This document shows, piece by piece, positions 6,929 through 13,427 of a DNA stretch of 18,592 nt. The notes below the pieces were generated by a model. It searched no databases. It was not told where the DNA came from and worked only from the letters and a program-made list of their open reading frames with translations. The stretch covers positions 1 to 18,592 of the forward strand of contig JANXSB010000582.1 in NCBI GenBank assembly GCA_025352865.1, read 5' to 3'. Every line of letters begins with the position of its first letter. Within the stretch, counting starts at the first letter, position 1. The stretch is from Chthoniobacter sp. Lineage in GTDB: Bacteria > Verrucomicrobiota > Verrucomicrobiia > Chthoniobacterales > Chthoniobacteraceae. The position numbers were made by a program, and so were the translations under genes.

Positions 6929-7020
6929 GGAAGTTGAGAGTTGAGAGTTGAGAGCCGCTGGCTAGTTTGCGCGCCCGCTTATACAACGCCGCGGCTTTCA
7001 ACCCACAACTCTCAACTTTC
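6929..7020. repeat. Long imperfect inverted repeat with GTTGAGA heptamer tandem repeats
   Basis: Arm one (6929-6962) and arm two (6988-7020) are reverse complements along nearly their full ~33 bases, across a 25-base spacer. The outer 13 bases, AAGTTGAGAGTTG at 6931-6943 against 7006-7018, pair perfectly. Arm one contains three perfect head-to-tail copies of the heptamer GTTGAGA (6933-6953); the second arm keeps one full copy and one degenerate copy. The element fills the whole gap between the divergent LOG and DAHP synthase genes, so it contains their 5' untranslated regions and probably their promoters. TATACA at 6980-6985 is a possible -10 box. Whether it is a mobile repeat, an operator or a transcript hairpin cannot be told from sequence alone. 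Confidence 0.7.
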
Positions 7021-7027
7021 CGCCCCA

Positions 7028-8044
7028 ATGATCATCGTCATCAAACCCCACACGTCGCGCGCGCAGGTCGATGAAGTCATGGCCGAAGTGCAGAAGCTCG
7101 GCTACGACCCGCGCCCGATCTTTGGCACCGAGCTGACGATCATCGCCGCCATCGGCGACGAGCGGACCCACCACCGGCTCGAATCGCTCAACGCGATGCC
7201 GCAGGTCGAGAAAGTCATGGCGGTGCAAAAGCGTTACAAGCTCGTCAGCCGCGAGTCGCATCCCGGCAATTCCGTCGTCGATGTCGATGGCGTGAAAGTG
7301 GGCGGCGACAACTTCGTCCTCATGGCCGGGCCGTGCTCGGTGGAAAGCGAGGAGCAGCTCATCTCGACGGCGCGCGCAGTGAAGGCGGCGGGCGCGACGA
7401 TCCTGCGCGGCGGCGCTTTCAAGCCGCGCACGTCGCCCTACGAATTCCAAGGGCTCGGCAGCGAGGGGCTGCGGCTGCTTTCGCTGGCAAAAAAAGAAAC
7501 GGGGCTGAAAATCATCACCGAGGTGCTCAGCGAGCGGCATGTCGAGGAGGTCTGCGCGCACACCGACATCCTGCAGATCGGCGCGCGCAACGCGCAGAAT
7601 TTCCAGCTCCTCATCGAGTGCGCGAAGAGCGGAAAACCGATCCTGCTCAAGCGCGGGCTGAGCGAAAAAATCGACGAGTGGCTGCTCGGCGCGGAATACA
7701 TTCTCGCGCACGGCAACGCCAACGTGATGTTTTGCGAGCGCGGCATCCGCACCTTCGAGACCTACACCCGCAACACGCTCGACCTCGCGGCGGTCGCCGC
7801 GGTGAAACGCGAATCGCACCTGCCGGTGATCGTCGATCCCAGCCAGGGCTGTGGTCGCGCGGACCTCGTGCGGGCGCTGTGCAAAGGCGCGGTGGCGATG
7901 GGTGCGGACGGGCTGCTCATCGAGGTGCATCCGCATCCCGCCGAGGCGCTGAGCGACGGGCAGCAGCAGGTGGATTTCGCGGGCTTCGCGGATTTGGCGA
8001 AAGACCTCCGGCCGATCCTTCAAGCCGTCGGGCGCACCGTCTAG
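7028..8044 (+). CDS. aroF: 3-deoxy-7-phosphoheptulonate (DAHP) synthase, type I-beta with N-terminal regulatory domain
   Basis: This enzyme condenses phosphoenolpyruvate with erythrose 4-phosphate, the first step of the shikimate pathway to aromatic amino acids. Residues 1-~70 form a ferredoxin-like domain of the kind that mediates tyrosine/phenylalanine feedback inhibition in Thermotoga-type enzymes. The (beta/alpha)8 barrel follows, with LMAGPCSVES at 98-107 and RGGAFKPRTSPYEFQG at 127-142 (PEP and phosphate contacts), then QIGARNAQNF, LLKRG and VDPSQGCGR. Length (338 residues) is that of the family. The start at ATG 7028 follows the inverted repeat; the purine content upstream is low (CTTTCCGCCCCA). 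The gene symbol follows common usage for this subtype and could equally be written aroG or aroA. The stop at 8042-8044 touches the M48 peptidase stop. Confidence 0.95.
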   Translation: MIIVIKPHTSRAQVDEVMAEVQKLGYDPRPIFGTELTIIAAIGDERTHHRLESLNAMPQVEKVMAVQKRYKLVSRESHPGNSVVDVDGVKVGGDNFVLMAGPCSVESEEQLISTARAVKAAGATILRGGAFKPRTSPYEFQGLGSEGLRLLSLAKKETGLKIITEVLSERHVEEVCAHTDILQIGARNAQNFQLLIECAKSGKPILLKRGLSEKIDEWLLGAEYILAHGNANVMFCERGIRTFETYTRNTLDLAAVAAVKRESHLPVIVDPSQGCGRADLVRALCKGAVAMGADGLLIEVHPHPAEALSDGQQQVDFAGFADLAKDLRPILQAVGRTV

Positions 8045-8860
8045 TCACCGCGGTTTCGTGCGTTCGTATTCCGCCTGCGCTTGCGGGAGCAGGTCCTTGA
8101 GCTGCGCGATGCGCGTGGCGTCGGAGGGATGCGTGGACATGAATTCCAGCGGCTTACCACCGGCCGACGACGCCTCGCTCATGCGCTGCCAGAAATCCAC
8201 CGCCTCGCGCGGATCATAGCCGGCGCGGGCCATGTAGAGCAGGCCGACTTTGTCCGCCTCGCTCTCGTGCTCGCGGCTGAACGGCAGCAGCAGCCCGTAC
8301 TGCGCGCCCGCCCCGATGGCCCCCATGATCGCGCGCTGCTGCTCGTAGCTCATGTCACCCAGCGAAGTCTGCACGCCCGTCATCAGCGTCTGCGTAGCCT
8401 TTTGCTGGAGCAGCCGCTCGGAGCCGTGGCGCAGCGTGGCGTGCGCCATTTCGTGACCCATCACCGTGGCCAGCCCGGCCTCGTTTTGCGCCACGGGAAT
8501 GATGCCGGTATAGACCACGATCTTTCCGCCCGGCAGGCAGAAGGCATTCACCTGCGGGCTGCTCACGAGCGACACGCGCCAGTCGAAAGTTTTCGCCGCC
8601 GGGCCGGTCGCGCCCGAGAGCCGCTGCGCCACGCGTTTGACCAGCTCGTAGTCCGGGCCGGAGTCGATGGTCTGCGCCTCCTGGAGCACCTGCTGGTAGC
8701 TTTGCAAACCGAGCGTCTCCTCCTGCTGCGGATTGAGCGCATGGCGGGCGGTGCGCCCGGCTTCGTTGGTGATTTTCTCGGAGGAGAAATACTGGTAGCA
8801 GACGACCAGCACGGCGATGCCGATGGGCAGGGCGCGGACGAGGAGGCGGCGTGGGTTCAT
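8045..8860 (-). CDS. Membrane-anchored M48-family zinc metallopeptidase
   Basis: A 271-residue protein with an N-terminal hydrophobic anchor or uncleaved signal (residues ~8-24, VRALPIGIAVLVV) after a basic MNPRRLLVR. The peptidase domain carries the zinc motif HEMAH at 136-140 (Glu137 catalytic), the glutamate of SEAD (Glu201) as third ligand, and the usual NAFCLPGGKIVVYTGI strand before it. This is the M48 (BepA/Loi-like) arrangement, associated with quality control of outer-membrane and periplasmic proteins. A C-terminal helical segment (THPSDATRIAQLKDLLPQAQ) is also typical. The start is well supported by AAGGAG at 8867-8872, six bases upstream of the ATG. It lies 26 bases downstream of the transglutaminase/HET-C-like gene on the same strand, so it may share its transcript. 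The stop abuts the DAHP synthase gene stop. Confidence 0.92.
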   Translation of the reverse strand: MNPRRLLVRALPIGIAVLVVCYQYFSSEKITNEAGRTARHALNPQQEETLGLQSYQQVLQEAQTIDSGPDYELVKRVAQRLSGATGPAAKTFDWRVSLVSSPQVNAFCLPGGKIVVYTGIIPVAQNEAGLATVMGHEMAHATLRHGSERLLQQKATQTLMTGVQTSLGDMSYEQQRAIMGAIGAGAQYGLLLPFSREHESEADKVGLLYMARAGYDPREAVDFWQRMSEASSAGGKPLEFMSTHPSDATRIAQLKDLLPQAQAEYERTKPR

Positions 8861-8886
8861 GGGTGGCTCCTTGGTGACGTTTCAAA

Positions 8887-10323
8887 CTAAGAACGGTGCT
8901 TGGCGTACCAAACCACGAACACCGCTCTCACATGCCGCTCGGCGGCGCTTTTGCGCAGATCGAACTGCGCGTTGTAAGCCGCCATTGTCGGATACAAATG
9001 CTTTGGATTGTCTGCCGCGCTCCTGTCATCCACCGCCAATAGGTCATGGTCCGGGAGACAGCGGCGCGGCCCTAGCACCGGCGGCGTCTGGATGTCATTC
9101 GGATACGTTGTAAATGAGCGCCACCATTGGCCGCTGATCAGCTTGCCCTGCCAGTAAGTGCGGGTCTGCGCTTCGCTCAGCGCTGGCTTGTCATTGTTAA
9201 TGGAGAAACGCGTGCGACTAAAGACCGCATCTTGCTTCGCTCCCGGATTGATCGGCTGCGCTGGATCGTAGAGTGGCAGCTTGCCGGCGATCGGCGCAAC
9301 GACGTGACCGTAAAGGCTGTGCGCGTAAAAGTCCGCCACTGCGTGACACGCGAGACCCAGATCGCCCACATCGCCGCTGGCGAGGCGCTGCTGAATCCGC
9401 TGCCAGCCATCACCGATGTAAGCAAAATCGCAGTGGTCGCGCGGATCATAGCTCAGGACGTTCGCATCCACCGCCAGGCTCGCCGACTTCACCGTGAACC
9501 GCTCGAACCAGGACGGCTCCTTCATCTGGTTGTCAAAGATGTCATTATGGACACCCATCGCGAACGCAGGGTCGTAGTGTTTCCAAAATTTGCGGCGGCC
9601 AAGATAGGTATCCAGATCACGCGAACGCTTTTCCCCATTCGGCCCATGCACGCGCCAGAGATGATCGCGGTTGAAGACAAACAGCGGCTGATATTCGTAG
9701 CTCGCCGCCGCCACCGCTGGCTTGGGCTTCATCGCCGATTTCGCGCGCAGGTGCTGGTCCACGCGCTCCAGCGGATCGAGAATCATCCACGCGCCGCCTT
9801 CCAGTTGATACATCACCCACGCATGCGCGTGCCGGCTTTGCCCGCCTCCGGGATCTGTCTCCACGAGTTCCCCGAAGACGAGGCGCAGACAGCTCTGGCT
9901 GATCTCCGCCTCCCCCAGCAGCGCCATCAGCAGGAAAGCCAGATCCTCGCAGTCGCCACCGCCATTCGCCAGCGTCTCGGCGGGCAGCAGCCACTCCTCA
10001 CGCCCGCGTCCCTTCACCGACAGGTAGCGGAACTTTCCGAACGCCTCGATCACGCAGCGCATGCGAAAGTCGAAGCTCCCTTTTTTCCCGATGAAAAACC
10101 GTTCCTTTTCCTCCCACGGACGGCCGTCCACAATCTTGTCCAATAGGAAATTTCGCACCTCGGCGCTGTGCTCGACGGCCAGAAATTCACGCACATCAAT
10201 ATCCAGTGACACGCGTTTGCTGCCCGGCACAAGGCGGGCCGCGGTGACGAGCGGGGAGACTATCTCGTCTCCCGCCCAGTTGTAAGAAAACGTCCGGTTA
10301 ATTCTGCTGATGTTTAAGCACAT
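8887..10323 (-). CDS. Transglutaminase-like domain fused to HET-C/zinc-phospholipase-like domain
   Basis: The 478-residue protein shows two recognisable parts. Residues ~40-225 are transglutaminase/papain-like: Cys125 in NGGGDCEDLAFLLMALL, His167 in HAHAWVMYQ and Asp183 in WMILDPLE form a plausible Cys-His-Asp triad, and the GDCED motif recalls bacterial transglutaminase-like cysteine proteases. Residues ~250-470 resemble HET-C or zinc-dependent phospholipase C-like domains. CHAVADFYAHSLYGH (326-340) gives His327, Asp331 and His335 in the HxxxDFYAHS pattern, with further histidines in GVHNDI (His259) and DPRDHCD (His297), and a late DHDLLAVDD segment. No signal peptide or membrane segment is evident, so a cytosolic location is inferred. 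Function is unknown; a peptidase or hydrolase effector is possible. It follows hsdS by 29 bases and precedes the M48 gene by 26. The start has no clear Shine-Dalgarno. Confidence 0.72.
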   Translation of the reverse strand: MCLNISRINRTFSYNWAGDEIVSPLVTAARLVPGSKRVSLDIDVREFLAVEHSAEVRNFLLDKIVDGRPWEEKERFFIGKKGSFDFRMRCVIEAFGKFRYLSVKGRGREEWLLPAETLANGGGDCEDLAFLLMALLGEAEISQSCLRLVFGELVETDPGGGQSRHAHAWVMYQLEGGAWMILDPLERVDQHLRAKSAMKPKPAVAAASYEYQPLFVFNRDHLWRVHGPNGEKRSRDLDTYLGRRKFWKHYDPAFAMGVHNDIFDNQMKEPSWFERFTVKSASLAVDANVLSYDPRDHCDFAYIGDGWQRIQQRLASGDVGDLGLACHAVADFYAHSLYGHVVAPIAGKLPLYDPAQPINPGAKQDAVFSRTRFSINNDKPALSEAQTRTYWQGKLISGQWWRSFTTYPNDIQTPPVLGPRRCLPDHDLLAVDDRSAADNPKHLYPTMAAYNAQFDLRKSAAERHVRAVFVVWYAKHRS

Positions 10324-10352
10324 AGTCTTGGTAAGTTGATGGGTTCAGTGGT

Positions 10353-10916
10353 TCACAATCCGCCTTTGAAGGCTTTGTCTAACACGGCGGGGAGCAGGGC
10401 GTCGAGTTCGGCGGCGGTCTCGGCTTGCAGGCGTTTCAGCGCGTCCACCTGCGCTTGGAGCGCGTCGAGTTCGGCAACGATACGTCGTTGTTCGGGGAGC
10501 GATGGGACGGGAATCGGCATTGCTTCGAGTTTTGGTTGGGAAATCTTAGGCATTGTTGAACTCGTCCCACTGATTTGTGATGCGATATACTCGCGCGCCT
10601 CGGATGAATGGAAAAAGGACGACACAAACGATGTCTCGGCTTTTGTCGAATCCAGACGAACGCGGATGAGAAGGTCGGGCATCGCGCATTTTGCTGGCTC
10701 ACCACGGTAAACTGCGGCACGTCCAACGAATTCGGGACTGTTGCCTCGACTAACAATGATGTCGCCAACCATTAGCCAGTAACGCGAATCCGACGGCAGG
10801 TTTACGTCCACAAGTTTGGTTTCTAGCGGATTGAACTTACCTGTGTTGACCACGCCTACCTTGGCAAAGCAAACGCCTGAGCCGAGTCGCGAAGCAGGAA
10901 CAGAAAGCCCATTCAT
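10353..10916 (-). CDS. hsdS: Half-length type I restriction specificity subunit HsdS (single TRD), 5'-truncated
   Basis: HsdS directs type I restriction-modification enzymes to their DNA target. Only one target-recognition domain is present: NGLSVPASRLGSG, then VGDIIVSRGNSPEFVGRAAV and STMPKISQPKLEAMPIPVPSLPEQRRIV. A conserved coiled coil (VAELDALQAQVDALKRLQAETAAEL) and the typical C-terminus LLPAVLDKAFKGGL follow. Normal HsdS has two TRDs and about 400 residues. The ATG at 10914-10916 gives 187 residues, but homology-like sequence (PLREILSEP) continues upstream of it into the overlapping hsdM end. The original start therefore appears to be lost, or an upstream TTG is used. The frame stays open further upstream only as a shadow of hsdM. 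It could act as a dimerising half-subunit, known for some systems, or be a remnant. G+C is visibly lower than in flanking genes. Confidence 0.72.
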   Translation of the reverse strand: MNGLSVPASRLGSGVCFAKVGVVNTGKFNPLETKLVDVNLPSDSRYWLMVGDIIVSRGNSPEFVGRAAVYRGEPAKCAMPDLLIRVRLDSTKAETSFVSSFFHSSEAREYIASQISGTSSTMPKISQPKLEAMPIPVPSLPEQRRIVAELDALQAQVDALKRLQAETAAELDALLPAVLDKAFKGGL

Positions 10917-10935
10917 CAACGGTTCAGACAAAATT

Positions 10936-12315
10936 TCACGAAGCGGTTTTCCACGCGCGCTCGTTTTCCTCGCGACTGGTCCACCATGCGATGAGCGGGG
11001 CGAATTCCTCGAACTGGATGGGTGCGGTTTTGGTGTAGTTCTTCCGGCCTTCGGGGAGCGGGTGCTCGTAATACCAGACCTCGCGCGTCGGCCCGGAGCG
11101 GTCGAAGAAAAGGAGGTTCGTGGGGATGCCGGTGTAGGGCGCGAAGACGCCGTTCGGGAGGCGGACGATGGTGTGGAGATTGAACGTGCGGAGCAGCTCG
11201 TCCTTGATGCGCGCGCAGACGCCATCGCCGAAGAGCGTGCCATTCAGGACGACGACGGCGGCGCGGGCGGGGCGTCCGGCCTTGCCCGGCTGGCGTCGCA
11301 GCCGCCGCATGATGAGCTGGAGGAATAGGAGCGCGGTCTCGGCGGTCTGCTTGTCTTCGGGGAAATTGCCCTGGATGCCGCGCTCTTCCTCGCCGCCGAA
11401 GGGCGGATTGGTGACGATGACATCCACGCGATCCTTTTCGCCGATCTCGGTGAGCTTGTGGCGGAGCGCGTTGCCGGGATCGATCTGCGGGGCGTCGAGG
11501 CCGTGCAGGAGGAGGTTCATCTGGCAGAGCAGATACGGGAGCGACTTTGGCTCGCAGCCGAGGAGCGAACGCTCCTGCAGGGTGCGGCGGTCGGCGACGG
11601 TCTTCACCTGCCGGCTGAGGTGCGTGAAGGCCTCGACGAGAAACCCGCCCGTGCCCGAGGCCGGGTCGAGCACCGTCTCGCCGAGCTGCGGGTCGGTGAC
11701 GGCGACCATGAGGCGGACGACGGCGCGCGGCGTGTAGAATTCGCCCGAGTCGCCCGCCGCGTCGCGCATCTCGCGGAGCATGGATTCGTAGAGCGCGCCG
11801 AGGGTGTGCAGCTCGTCGTGCGAGGTGAAGTGGATGCCGGCGACTTTGTTGATGACATCGCGCAGCAGGTAGCCGCTGCCCATGCGGTTTTGCACGCCTT
11901 TGAAAACGGTGGCGATGACCTCGCGCCGGTCGTCGCCATTGTCGCTGGTGAGTTTGCGCAGATACGCGAAGAGCCCCGGCCCGCGCCGTCCGTCGGGCCG
12001 CGTGCATTCGTCCTGATTGATGAAGGCGAGGAGTTCATCACCCGTGACGCCCTGCGCACTCGCCGCCCAATCGCGCCAGCGGTAAGGCGGCTCCAGCGCC
12101 GGCTTGAATTTCTTGCCAGCCAGCTTCGCCTCCTCCTCGCGCTGGAGTTCCAGGTCATCGAGGAACTTCAGGAACATGACCCAAGTGAGCATCGGCAACC
12201 GATCGAGGTCGCCATTGAGCCCCTTGTCCTTGCGCATGATGTCGCGTGCGGATTTGAGGAGGGAACCGAGGGATTGGGCGGTGGTGGCGGGAGCGTTAAC
12301 TGTCTTTGCCGGCAT
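10936..12315 (-). CDS. hsdM: Type I DNA methyltransferase subunit HsdM (N6-adenine), C-terminally truncated
   Basis: HsdM transfers methyl groups from SAM to adenine N6 as part of the HsdM2S complex. The 459-residue product has the N-terminal helical HsdM domain (SLGSLLKSARDIMRKDKGLNG), then the SAM motif DPASGTGGF (217-225) and the catalytic NPPF (303-306, motif IV). The start is placed at 12315 (MPAKTVNAPATT), which overlaps the preceding 166-codon gene by 20 bases. An in-frame start 16 codons further upstream gives an atypical N-terminus. The protein stops at WWTSREENERAWKTAS. In relatives the ENExAWKV segment is followed by several dozen residues including a YNLDIKNPH-type motif, all absent here. 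The catalytic core looks intact, but the missing tail usually contacts the other subunits, so activity is uncertain. Confidence 0.88.
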   Translation of the reverse strand: MPAKTVNAPATTAQSLGSLLKSARDIMRKDKGLNGDLDRLPMLTWVMFLKFLDDLELQREEEAKLAGKKFKPALEPPYRWRDWAASAQGVTGDELLAFINQDECTRPDGRRGPGLFAYLRKLTSDNGDDRREVIATVFKGVQNRMGSGYLLRDVINKVAGIHFTSHDELHTLGALYESMLREMRDAAGDSGEFYTPRAVVRLMVAVTDPQLGETVLDPASGTGGFLVEAFTHLSRQVKTVADRRTLQERSLLGCEPKSLPYLLCQMNLLLHGLDAPQIDPGNALRHKLTEIGEKDRVDVIVTNPPFGGEEERGIQGNFPEDKQTAETALLFLQLIMRRLRRQPGKAGRPARAAVVVLNGTLFGDGVCARIKDELLRTFNLHTIVRLPNGVFAPYTGIPTNLLFFDRSGPTREVWYYEHPLPEGRKNYTKTAPIQFEEFAPLIAWWTSREENERAWKTAS

Positions 12316-12796
12316 AAAGAAGATTCTGCATTTTCTGCGCTTCCTGAAGCAGTGCGACCTCATCTGGTGCGAGGTCGATTATCAACGGTTCAATGCCGAG
12401 TTCCTTTCCTGCAAATCCAACCCAAGTATTCAGCGAAGTTAAAAGCACGGCTGCTTCAGGGTCCACAAACACAATGTAGAGCTTCACCTTCTTAGTCTCC
12501 CAGTCAGGCTGGCCCTGAGCCCAGTGTTGCAGCAAAACAAGCTTCAAAATATCTTTCGCCACTTTCGCTTTCTGCGCCGGCTTCAATTTGCCGATGTGGG
12601 CAAAGATTTCAGCCGCTACAATTTTCTCAGAGTCGGTGTAGAAAGCGTCAATTTCAAAGCGAACTCCTTTCTGTGGTTTGAAACATTGCGGCTTCGGTCG
12701 AGATTTCAGGCCGAGCCGTTCGGCCATTAGACCCAACACTTTGTCTTCAACCTCACGTTGTGGCGCGGAGTTACTATCTGAACGTTTGGCGAGCAT
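12296..12796 (-). CDS. 166-residue protein of unknown function inside the type I restriction locus
   Basis: I do not recognise this protein with confidence. It is soluble, with no signal or membrane segment. The middle reads RFEIDAFYTDSEKIVAAEIF, then AHIGKLKPAQKAKVAKDILKL, and is followed by KLYIVFVDPEAAVLL. The order acidic strand (Asp in EID), Glu in AAEIF, then a basic helix is loosely like a PD-(D/E)xK nuclease core, but the ExK lysine is not in the usual place (EIF). It might also bind nucleic acid or serve as an accessory or anti-restriction factor; this is speculation. Its 3' end overlaps hsdM by 20 bases and its start is 17 bases after the hsdR remnant stop, so it is embedded in the operon. 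Local G+C is the lowest in the window (25 of 60 bases in 12601-12660), a sign of separate acquisition. No Shine-Dalgarno is visible. Confidence 0.7.
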   Translation of the reverse strand: MLAKRSDSNSAPQREVEDKVLGLMAERLGLKSRPKPQCFKPQKGVRFEIDAFYTDSEKIVAAEIFAHIGKLKPAQKAKVAKDILKLVLLQHWAQGQPDWETKKVKLYIVFVDPEAAVLLTSLNTWVGFAGKELGIEPLIIDLAPDEVALLQEAQKMQNLLYAGKDS

Positions 12797-12813
12797 TGTA
12801 TTTTAAGTCTTAG

Positions 12814-13135
12814 CTACGCCGCATAAAGGAGCGTTTGAAGTTCGGTGACTGCGGCGCGGAGCTTATCGGCCCCTCCAAAAACTTTGATGATGTCGCCAAC
12901 CTGTCCGTGCTCGGAAACTGGCGGCACTTTCAGCACGTCCGGTAACACGAACTGCGCGGCACCGTGCTCGGCGTATTTTTCGAGAAGCTCGTCGAGAATC
13001 TGCCGTGCCTCGCTGCTCGGCAATCGAATGCGGCTCGCCGTCCCAGCCGGCCTTTTGCAAGCGGGGGACGACGAATTTGCGACAGGTATCTGCTTCCGAA
13101 TCAGCCACGGGCTGGAGGTATGGCATCCACGCCAA
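12814..13135 (-). pseudogene. hsdR: Collapsed hsdR (type I restriction endonuclease subunit): only both ends remain
   Basis: Two pieces of HsdR lie in different frames. The N-terminal piece (about 13112 down to 13019) reads SEADTCRKFVVPRLQKAGWD then GEPHSIAEQ, the usual opening of EcoEI/type I R subunits. The C-terminal piece (about 13019 down to 12814) reads EARQILDELLEKYAEHG, VLKVPPVSEHGQ and IIKVFGGADKLRAAVTELQTLLYAA, the usual last ~65 residues. The frame changes at about 13010-13022, where the sequence GAGCAGCGAG fits both sides. Everything between, namely the nuclease domain, the DEAD-box motor and helicase motifs (normally several hundred codons), is missing. No functional restriction subunit can be made from this. 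The 5' boundary at 13135 (TTG, MAWMPYLQPVAD) is approximate. A longer open frame to 13305 covers the C-terminal piece but its first part is not HsdR-like. Confidence 0.85.
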
Positions 13136-13427
13136 ACTTGCACGAGTGGAAATGCAGTCGGATGGAGATCAGCCGCAGCACGGGGGACGTTGCGCGAGAA
13201 ACAGCGGGCGCGTCGCAGAGGCGGATGAACAAATTTGCGCCACATTTCCAGAGACGCGGCGATTTCTTTTGACGGTGGCAGCGGTGTCCCCCTATTTTCA
13301 GCCACTTTTCGATCAGGCTGCGGCGAATTTTTAGAGCGGAGAACGTTGATTCCGCTGTGTCCGCGGGCCGGTTGGAAAGTTCACCCGCACGTCACAATTT
13401 TACGATTTAAGAAGAGGTTCACTTTGA
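13136..13427. other. Intergenic region between hsdR remnant and mreB
   Basis: These 292 bases separate the end of the accessory block from the mre operon. Short ORFs on both strands have no protein-like features. The last 60 bases are A+T-rich compared with the surroundings and should hold the mreB promoter. TACGAT at 13401-13406 is a possible -10 box, but I see no good -35 box at the right distance. An AAGAGG purine run at 13412-13417, ten bases before the mreB ATG, is a likely Shine-Dalgarno. Nothing else was identified: no tRNA, no att-like repeat and no integrase remnant. Confidence 0.5.

Noticed and set aside
6933..6953. GTTGAGA tandem copies as a CRISPR or VNTR array
   Set aside because: There are only three contiguous 7-base units without spacers. 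They are better described as part of the inverted repeat at 6929-7020.
8047..8054. ACCGCGGT palindrome between DAHP synthase and M48 as a terminator
   Set aside because: It is an 8-base perfect palindrome with no loop and no T-tract, within M48 coding sequence, and is expected by chance in G+C-rich DNA.
10353..11243. Longer HsdS reading frame starting inside hsdM
   Set aside because: The first ~95 residues are a Ser/Arg/Pro-rich shadow of hsdM. HsdS-like sequence begins only at about PLREILSEP.
12814..13305. 163-codon ORF as an intact protein
   Set aside because: Only its last ~65 residues match a family (HsdR C-terminus). The first part is out of frame with the HsdR N-terminal piece and has no protein-like pattern.
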